From the NCBI GenBank assembly GCA_905193995.1, contig CAJJQT010000085.1, positions 1 to 7,773 on the forward strand: DNA of 7,773 nt. Direction: 5' to 3'. Position numbers and translations under genes: made by a program. The notes beneath the pieces are model-generated. The model saw only the letters and a program-made list of their open reading frames with translations, was not told the origin of the DNA and made no database searches. Source of the DNA: an uncultured Porphyromonadaceae bacterium. GTDB lineage: Bacteria > Bacteroidota > Bacteroidia > Bacteroidales > Muribaculaceae. The number at the start of each line of letters is the position of its first letter. The stretch's first letter is position 1. This document shows positions 1 to 7,700 of the stretch, one piece after another.

Positions 1-1438
<1,438 letters not shown>

Positions 1439-1439
<1 letters not shown>

Positions 1440-1948
1440 CAGTTGGTCTTGTATTTATAGTCCGTGATTTCGGCCAGCGACGCGTTGGCCTTCATGATCT
1501 TGTCGCCCAGGCGCGACGTCCAGTCGGCATAGTTCCGTGCCAGCGCGGGATCACTCAGCCCCAGGATGCGCACCGCCAGCACGCCGGCGTTCAGCCCCGC
1601 GTTGATACCCACGGTGGCCGTCGGTATGCCCGGCGGCATCATCACGATCGACAGCAGCGCGTCCTGGCCGTGAAGGGTCGAGTCGATCGGCAGCCCGATC
1701 ACCGGCAGAGGCGTCAGCGCAGCGATCACGCCCGGCAGCGCCGCTGCCATGCCAGCCGCCGCTATTATCACCTTGATGCCGCGGTCCGCTGCCCCCAGGG
1801 CGAACTCCTCGACCTGCCGGGGAGTACGGTGCGCGCTCAGCGCGTTCATCTCGAACGGCACGCCCATTTCCTCCAGGAAGTCGGCGGCCTTTTTTACTAT
1901 AGGCAGATCGCTCGTGCTGCCCATTATTATACTTACGACTGCTTGCAT
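1439..1948 (-). CDS. purE: N5-carboxyaminoimidazole ribonucleotide mutase PurE
   Basis: PurE (169 aa, normal family length) is a cytosolic enzyme that moves the carboxyl group of N5-CAIR to C4 to give CAIR in de novo purine synthesis, usually as an octamer. Seen: phosphate and ribose loop GSTSD (10-14), the SAHRTP motif with the catalytic-site His40, the loop AAAGMAAALPGV (63-74), and MPPGIPTATVGINAGLNA typical of the bacterial mutase (class I). The second conserved histidine of the E. coli loop (AAHLPG) is Ala70 here; I recall the same sequence in other Bacteroidota, so it is probably a lineage trait and not damage. The stop codon shares its last base with the ispG start. The ATG lies 12 nt downstream of the 9-bp repeat array, with no strong Shine-Dalgarno sequence, as is common in this phylum. 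Confidence 0.98.
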
Positions 1949-1960
1949 CAGCTATACTAT

Positions 1961-2032
1961 TAACTTATTATACTTATTCGACTTATTAGTCCAATTAGAC
2001 TAATTAGTCCAATTAGACCAATTAGACCAATT
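1961..2032 (-). repeat. 9-bp tandem repeat array filling the pap2-purE gap
   Basis: Eight consecutive 9-bp units read on the minus strand: AATTGGTCT twice, AATTGGACT, AATTAGTCT, AATTGGACT, then the decayed units AATAAGTCG, AATAAGTAT and AATAAGTTA. A ninth, more degraded unit may follow at 1952-1960. The array starts 2 nt after the pap2 stop codon and ends 12 nt before the purE ATG, so it forms almost the whole 86-nt gap. The perfect palindrome GACTAATTAGTC lies at 1998-2009, and mixing of AGTCC and AGACT units gives several short alternative hairpins. It is related to the array inside ispG. No T-tract follows, so it does not look like an intrinsic terminator. Confidence 0.9.
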
Positions 2033-2034
2033 GC

Positions 2035-2709
2035 TCAGATACTCATGATTCCGAACACGCAGCCGAAGCCCAGCGCCAGCCCCGCAAGCACCTGCGCCAG
2101 GTCGTGCCGTCCGAGCATCAGGCGCGCCGTGCCCACCAGCCCGGCCACCACCGTTACAACGCTCAGCACAGCCATCGCGTTGATGTCGGCCAGACCGTAT
2201 GCCACACACCAGGCCGTCATGCCCAGGAAGCCGCCCGCCGCCGTAGCGTGGGCGCTGATTTTCCATACTCCCGTGATCGCCGTGGCGAGCACTATAGCCG
2301 CCATCGCGCCTAAAAAGAAGCTGCAGAGCCACCCCGGAGCCCCGAACGCGCGCATCTGAAGCCACGCGCCGAAGTAGCACACCGCCGCGACGGCCATCGG
2401 CAGCAGCCGCTGGCTGCGGTTGCTGATCGCCGTGTCGCTCACACGCCCGGTCCGGCGCAGCAGCGTTATCACCGCGAACGGGATCGCACCGGTGATCAGC
2501 GCCACCGCCAGCGTCGCCATCAGGCGGTTGTCGGCCGGCAGCGTCCGCATGTCGGTGCACCACAGCGCCACCACCATGGCGAACGTCGGAACCACCAGCG
2601 GCGAGAAGATGTCGCTCACCAGCTGCGCCCACATCGGCTTGTGGCTTATTTCGGGCTTCCCGACAGGGGCGCACGCGGCTGTCGGCTCCGTATTCTCTGT
2701 TTCTGACAT
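2035..2709 (-). CDS. Divergent PAP2-family membrane protein (phosphatidic acid or isoprenoid-phosphate phosphatase-like)
   Basis: A 224-aa integral membrane protein with about six or seven hydrophobic segments (roughly 33-50, 62-84, 104-118, 126-147, 157-172, 176-193 and 206-222) after a polar N-terminus of about 25 residues. PAP2-like motifs are recognisable but altered: motif I is represented by SNRSQRLLP (96-104); motif II (PSGH) by KISAHA, keeping His154; motif III (SR-x5-H-x3-D) by ARLMLGRHDLAQ, keeping Arg196 and His202 but with Ala for Ser and Gln206 for the Asp. The two catalytic histidines are retained, so hydrolysis of a lipid or prenyl phosphate at the membrane remains possible; the Asp-to-Gln change could lower or alter activity. 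I recall this ISAH and PAQ style from many Bacteroidota homologues. It starts 12 nt after the transporter stop, with GGAA just upstream of the ATG, so the two are probably co-transcribed. The substrate cannot be inferred. Confidence 0.85.
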   Translation of the reverse strand: MSETENTEPTAACAPVGKPEISHKPMWAQLVSDIFSPLVVPTFAMVVALWCTDMRTLPADNRLMATLAVALITGAIPFAVITLLRRTGRVSDTAISNRSQRLLPMAVAAVCYFGAWLQMRAFGAPGWLCSFFLGAMAAIVLATAITGVWKISAHATAAGGFLGMTAWCVAYGLADINAMAVLSVVTVVAGLVGTARLMLGRHDLAQVLAGLALGFGCVFGIMSI

Positions 2710-2721
2710 AGTTCCGGCTGT

Positions 2722-4542
2722 TTATGCGGTCTTGCGGCGGAACGAATCCTTGATCGTGTCGACCACGTTGATGATGTAGTCGCCCGTCCGTTCCAGGTCG
2801 CTGATGATGTCCATGAAGTAGATGCCGGCCTGGTATTCGTACTTGCCGGCGTTGATATTCTCGAGATTGGCCGTGCGGTAGGTGTTGCGCAGGTTGTTGA
2901 TCTCGCGTTCCTTGTTGTACGAGTCGATCAGAGGCCGTTCCGTCACGTTCTCCAGATCCTTAAGCTCGGCGAGCATCATCGTCATGGCCTGGTCCACGTA
3001 GCGGTACATCGTGTCGATGTTCTCGTACAGCTCGGGCGTAAACTGAGCGTTGCTCTCTATCTTGCGGTTGAGGATCTTGCCTACACCCAGGCAGCAGTCG
3101 GCTATCGATTCGATCTCGCCGACGATGCCCAGCATGGCCGCGATGCGGTGCTTGCCTTCGTTCGACAGGCGACCCTCCGCGCAGCGGTTCAGATACCGCG
3201 CTATCTCCAGCTCCATGCGGTCCGATATGTCCTCGTACTTCTCGAGCCGCGAATACAGCCGGTTGAAGTCCTCGCTCTTCTCCTTGGTGTGGATCAGGTC
3301 GTGCGCCATACCTATCATGCGGTTCACGCGCTCGGCATAGACGCTCATCTCCTTCTCCGCCTGAGCTATGTTCAGTTCCGACGCGTTCAGCAGACCGCGC
3401 GATATGAACTTGAGGGTGAATTCCTCCTCGTCGCGCTTCTTCGACGGCACCAGCCATTCCACTATCTTCACATACACGTTCGTGAGCCAGATCATGACCA
3501 TCACGTTCACGATGTTGAATGTCGTGTGGAAGATCGACAGGCCGAACGACACGCTCATCTGCATCTCGCCCACCTGGCGCATCACATCGTGACCCGCCGG
3601 AAGCGAATTGTCGAACAGATGGTTGTACAGATCGGGCTGCGTCTGCTCCAGCGTGTTCACGAACCCGTACAGAGCCTCGGGGTTGCCCTGGCCGATCAGC
3701 TCCGTCAGCCACGAGTTGAACGACGCGAACGGCACGAAGATGCAGATACACCAGATCGTGCCCAGGAAGTTGAACAGCAGGTGCCCCATCGCCGTGCGCT
3801 TCGCAGCCACGTTGCCGCTCATCGACGCCAGCAGTGGCGTGATACACGTACCGATGTTCGACCCTAAGATCACGGCGCACGCCAGGTCGTACGTGATCCA
3901 GCCCTTCGAGCACATGATCAGCACGATGGCGAACGTCGCCGCCGACGACTGGATGATAGCCGTCACTACCATGCCCACGAGCATGAAGATCACGATCGAC
4001 AGCAGACCCATCGATGCGTAGTTCTTAAGCGCCTCGAACATCTCGGGATTCGACTGAAGGTCCGGCACATAGTCGCTGATCATGTTAAGGCCCATGAACA
4101 GGAACGCGAAGCCTATCAGGAATTCGCCGATGCTCTTGGCCTTGCTCTTGTTCGTGAACAGAAGCACCACCGCCAGGCCGATCAGCGGCAGTACCACCAC
4201 CGACACGTCGACCTTGAAGCCGAACAGCGCTATGATCCACGCCGTGAACGTCGTGCCGACATTGGCGCCGAAGATCACGGCCATCGACTGCGCCAGCGTC
4301 ATCAGACCTGCATTTACGAAACTTACAACCATCACCGTCGACGCCGACGAGCTCTGGATCAGCGCCGTGATCGCGCAGCCTGTGAGCAGTCCTGTGAATC
4401 TGTTGCGGGTCATGGCCGACAGAATGTTGCGCAGACGGTCGCCCGCCGCCTTCTGCAAGCCTTCACTCATTACTTTCATGCCGTAGAGGAACAGACCCAC
4501 GGCACCCAATAGACCTAAAAAGTCAAGTATACTGTAATCCAT
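2722..4542 (-). CDS. Na/Pi cotransporter family protein with C-terminal PhoU-like domain (NptA/YjbB type)
   Basis: A 606-aa inner-membrane protein. The membrane part (1-365) holds two inverted PNaS repeats marked by ALIQSSSASTV (60-70) with GANVGTTFTA (92-101), and AIIQSSAAT (195-203) with GSNIGTCITP (227-236); the QSSS-like loops are the substrate and sodium signature of SLC34/NptA proteins. The soluble part (about 370-600) is a helical PhoU-like domain with an ExxxD pair in LEKYEDISDRME (433-444) and the family-typical DLERTGDYIINVV (582-594). In characterised relatives the membrane part moves phosphate with sodium; whether this one imports or exports is not visible. Length and architecture are normal for Bacteroidota members. 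It is the first gene of the minus-strand unit, preceded by an AT-rich gap with a candidate promoter and followed 12 nt later by the PAP2 gene. No frameshift or truncation is seen. Confidence 0.94.
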   Translation of the reverse strand: MDYSILDFLGLLGAVGLFLYGMKVMSEGLQKAAGDRLRNILSAMTRNRFTGLLTGCAITALIQSSSASTVMVVSFVNAGLMTLAQSMAVIFGANVGTTFTAWIIALFGFKVDVSVVVLPLIGLAVVLLFTNKSKAKSIGEFLIGFAFLFMGLNMISDYVPDLQSNPEMFEALKNYASMGLLSIVIFMLVGMVVTAIIQSSAATFAIVLIMCSKGWITYDLACAVILGSNIGTCITPLLASMSGNVAAKRTAMGHLLFNFLGTIWCICIFVPFASFNSWLTELIGQGNPEALYGFVNTLEQTQPDLYNHLFDNSLPAGHDVMRQVGEMQMSVSFGLSIFHTTFNIVNVMVMIWLTNVYVKIVEWLVPSKKRDEEEFTLKFISRGLLNASELNIAQAEKEMSVYAERVNRMIGMAHDLIHTKEKSEDFNRLYSRLEKYEDISDRMELEIARYLNRCAEGRLSNEGKHRIAAMLGIVGEIESIADCCLGVGKILNRKIESNAQFTPELYENIDTMYRYVDQAMTMMLAELKDLENVTERPLIDSYNKEREINNLRNTYRTANLENINAGKYEYQAGIYFMDIISDLERTGDYIINVVDTIKDSFRRKTA

Positions 4543-4579
4543 AAATGTCGGTGGCTTACCTATGGTTGAAGTCGCCGCG

Positions 4580-4587
4580 CAAAATTA
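4580..4587 (-). promoter_or_regulatory. Candidate Bacteroidota -7 promoter element for the transporter-led unit
   Basis: On the minus strand TAATTTTG fits the Bacteroidota -7 consensus TAnnTTTG. It sits 37 nt upstream of the transporter ATG (4542), in the most AT-rich stretch of the gap, which would give a leader of roughly 30 nt. No good TTTG -33 element is found at the expected spacing; the nearest one (ATATTTGGGG) is too far upstream. The call therefore rests on the -7 box, its position and the terminator before it. Confidence 0.45.
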
Positions 4588-4631
4588 ATAATTATTTATC
4601 ATTTTCGCCCCACATTTCCCCAAATATTTCA

Positions 4632-4664
4632 CGGAAAGCATGGAAAGCAGGCTTTCCAGCCTGC
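4632..4664. repeat. Short direct and inverted repeat cluster in the intergenic gap
   Basis: Two 9-bp copies (CGGAAAGCA, TGGAAAGCA; 4632-4649) are followed by an inverted copy CTTTCCA (4652-4658), giving a hairpin with 7-bp stem TGGAAAG/CTTTCCA and loop CAGG. A competing hairpin pairs GCAGGC (4647-4652) with GCCTGC (4659-4664). The two cannot form together. There is no T-tract next to either, so neither is a classical terminator. It could be a small dispersed palindromic repeat, or part of the leader or promoter region of the transporter unit. Confidence 0.55.
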
Positions 4665-4678
4665 GCCCTGCGCCGCGC

Positions 4679-4712
4679 AAAAAAAGCTGCGCGGAGCGAT
4701 GCCCCGCGCAGC
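4679..4712 (-). terminator. Intrinsic terminator after the large surface protein gene
   Basis: On the minus strand a perfect 9-bp GC-rich stem, GCTGCGCGG with CCGCGCAGC (4704-4712 and 4686-4694), has a 9-nt loop and is followed directly by seven T residues (4685-4679). It lies about 40 nt after the TGA of the large surface protein gene and about 135 nt upstream of the transporter start. It therefore separates the two transcription units. Confidence 0.9.
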
Positions 4713-4714
4713 CA

Positions 4715-4758
4715 ATTATGCATTATGCATTCTCAATTGCGCATTGCGCATTCATCAT
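4715..4758. repeat. Six-unit 7-bp ATT-led tandem repeat overlapping the stop codon
   Basis: The plus strand reads in exact 7-bp register: ATTATGC, ATTATGC, ATTCTCA, ATTGCGC, ATTGCGC, ATTCATC, then a partial ATT. It begins 2 nt from the terminator stem and runs into the last codons and TGA (4755-4757) of the large surface protein gene. It codes for nothing evident and seems to be a small tandem repeat that grew at the 3' end of the gene. Confidence 0.75.
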
Positions 4759-7700
4759 TTCACGACAACCTTCGTAGCCGTCTGGCCGGTCACTTTCACG
4801 TAGACGCCCGGTACGAGGCTTTCGGCCGGTACCTTCACGCCCTGCAGGTTATAGTATACCGATACGCCGTCGGCTGCCTCCTCGGCATCGATAGACTCGA
4901 TCGAGGTCTTGCCCTTGAAGTAGTACTTCGAGGCGGCTGCCGTCACTGCCACAGGTGCGGCGTCGGGCAGCGAGTACACGTGCAGGCCGCTGCCGCGCAG
5001 ATAGGCCAGCAGGTTGCCGGCTGCGTCGAAGTGCAGCTGGCTCCAGTCGTGGTTCACAACCGGGAACGTGTACTTGAACGTCAGCTGAGGCTCGTCGTTC
5101 ACCCACTTCACGTCGTAGATGGCGATCTTGCCGGTCATGGCGGCGGCAAACGTCTTGCCGTCCTTCGAGATGGCGATGCCTGCCGTGTTGTTGTCGATCG
5201 TGGGCTGCAGAGCTTCGTCGCCCGAAGTCATCGAGCAGTGGTGGTCGCCAAGTACGTCAGCGATGTAAGCGAAGCACGGTACGCTGGGCTGGTTGTTGCC
5301 TGCGCCGCGCACCTGGCTTACGAATACGCCCTTGCCGTAGGTCTGGACGTCAACGTTGGTGTTGGCGAGCATGCTCTTGTAGCCGAGCACTACGGGAGCC
5401 TCGGTGATCTGCCACGGGCCGCTCATGTGCTGCTTGACGAGCGAGTTCTCTGTCGAGCCGCCGCCGTTGCCGCCTTCGTGGTCCTCCGAGAAGCTGATGA
5501 CCCACTTGTCGGTGCCGTCGCTGATGAAGTCGATGCCGGCTGTACCGCCGCCAAGGTTGACACCGTTGTACATGAAGTGGCCGCCGCCCTGCTTTTCGCC
5601 TGCGAAGAGCGTGGCGGGTTCCTCGTTCTCGTCGAGCGGGTTCACGGTCACGAAGCCGTAGCCGGCGTCGCCCCAGGTGGCCAGAACGGCCTTGCCGCCC
5701 AGCTCAGCGCCGCGGAACGGGTTCGACTGGTTGCCGCTCTTGCCGCCGCCGGCTGTGCCGCCGAACATCTTGTGGTCCTTGAACAGATCGCTGGCGACCT
5801 TCTGGCCTGCCGGGTCGTAGAAGTCGACACCGGCTGCGCGGCCGTGAGCTACTACGAAGTAGCCGAACGATTCCTGCTCCGGATCGGTGATGGGCACGAT
5901 GCTGCCGCGGACGGTCACGCTCGTCGGGTCGGCGTAAGCCTCCCCGGCGGCTGCGATCGGCTCGCTGGTCACGCGTACTTCCCATGCATATTCGGTGTTG
6001 TCGGCCAGCTGCGATTTCTCTACAGTGGCGTTGTTCTCGCCCTTGGTCACGGCGCCGAGTTCTACGTCGAATTCGGCCGAACCGTCGGTGGCCGCTACGT
6101 GCAGAGTGGCTGCCGGAGCGTCGCCCGTCATCTTGAAGGTCACGGCGTAGCTGTCGGCGCCTTCTTCGGCCTTCACGTCATAGGCATATTCCTTGCGGCC
6201 CTGAGGCTGTGCCACGTTCTTGGTGGTCAGCTTGGTGAGCTTGCCGTCGCGCAGCAGGTACAGGTTGATCCAGCCGTCGGTCACGGCGTTCGTGAATTCG
6301 TCGCGGGTAACGACTACCTCGCCTGCGGCTGCGCTCTGGGCGGCCGGTGCGGCCGGAAGGGCTTCCTTAAGCGTCACGGTAGCGGTCACTGCTCCGGCTA
6401 CGCCCTTGCTCATGTTCACGAGCTGGATGCCGGTGTTGTTCTCGCCTTCGTTCACGGGCATGGCCACGTACGAAGCGCCGGCATACTTGAAGATGCCTGC
6501 GCGGCCGTCGACGGCCAAGCCTTCCGGCGATACGGCCGGATTCACCTGGAACGGCTCGGCGAACGTCCACGACATCATGCCCTTGGTCGAGCTGATCAGC
6601 AGATATTCGTCATCGGCCAGAGGCGAGGTGAATATGTTCAGGTCGGCTGCCGGTTCGAACAGTACTGCGTGGTTCGACTGCGGCTTCAGGTCGCTTTCCG
6701 ACTGCTTCACGCCGTCCATCACGCTGATGGTGGTGGTGCGGGTGTTGCGGGTAGAGCCGGTGGTGGGCATCGGCACCAGTGCGGTACCTTCCTGTGTCGT
6801 GCCGCTGTATACGAAGTTGGTCGGATAGGCTCGGTACCATAGACCGCTGGCCTGGGTGGTCAGCCATTCGGCGGGAGTGCCTGCCGGCAGACCGGCCTCG
6901 TCGTTGGCCCACTTGTAGATCACGAAGGTGCCACGGCCTGCGTCACCCTCCTCTACATAGCCGTCATATTGGTTCTTGGTGGCGTTGCAGGCCAGCAGGA
7001 CACCGTCGGCCGTCACCTGGATGTCGCTGATAGCGGCGATCGAGCCGGATGCGCCTTCGGTCGATACCTCGGCTGCCACTTCTTTCTTATCAAGGTCGTA
7101 GACCAGGATGGTGGCCTTGGCCTGCTCCTCGGCCGGAACGGCGGCTGCCAGTTCGATGGCCTTGTCGAGTGCCAGGATATACATCTTGCCGTCGCGCACG
7201 ATGGTGCGACGGACGACCTTGCCCTCGAGCTGGGCGATGGGCTCGTCGACGTATTCCGATGCCACTACGTATTCGTTGGCAGGGCCTACGGCGGCGTTCG
7301 TTGCCATCGGGTCGGGATAGTTCTCATACTGCACCGTCGGCGGAACGTAGTTCACGTTCTGGAGCTGGACGGTCGGATAGGTGATCGAAGCGGCCTTTAC
7401 CTCTACTTCCATCGGATCGATCGGCTTGTAGTCGGCGGCCTCGAAGCTAAGCGTATACTTGCCCGGCTCCACATCCATGAACACGAACGCGCCGTTGTAG
7501 TAGTTGTCCGTCGTGTATTCAGCCACGGTCTCTTCGCCCTTCTTCAGGGTCACTTTCACGCCGTTGAGCGGCATGAAGCGGTCGAGCGTCGTGGTGTTGG
7601 GCTTGTAGTACGTGTCGGTGAACTTCTCGTTCTCGTCGCGCACGATGCCGTAGATGCAGCCCGTCTTCTCCTTCGTCAGGCCGAAGAAGTCGGCGATGCC

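Noticed and set aside
1967..1972. TATAAT on the minus strand upstream of purE as a promoter
   Set aside because: It is produced by decayed 9-bp units, and the Bacteroidota primary sigma factor prefers TAnnTTTG with TTTG at -33, which is not seen here.
1961..2032. Intrinsic terminator between pap2 and purE
   Set aside because: Possible stems are short and AT-rich and no T-tract follows, so the array is better treated as a repeat within one transcription unit.
2000..2674. Second minus-strand 224-codon frame over the PAP2 gene
   Set aside because: It is an out-of-frame shadow of low-complexity Arg, Ala and Gly residues that ends in the 9-bp repeat (NWSNWSNWTN). The other frame has membrane segments and PAP2 motifs.
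2960..3913. Minus-strand 317-codon frame inside the transporter gene
   Set aside because: It is out of frame with the Na/Pi cotransporter, His- and Arg-rich, and has no recognisable motif.
4545..6842. Long plus-strand open frame of 765 codons opposite the large surface protein
   Set aside because: Its residues are rich in Arg, Val, Gly and His with no domain, and it runs across the terminator, the 7-bp repeat and the promoter region. The minus-strand frame shows real domains and a sorting tail. It is a high-GC shadow.
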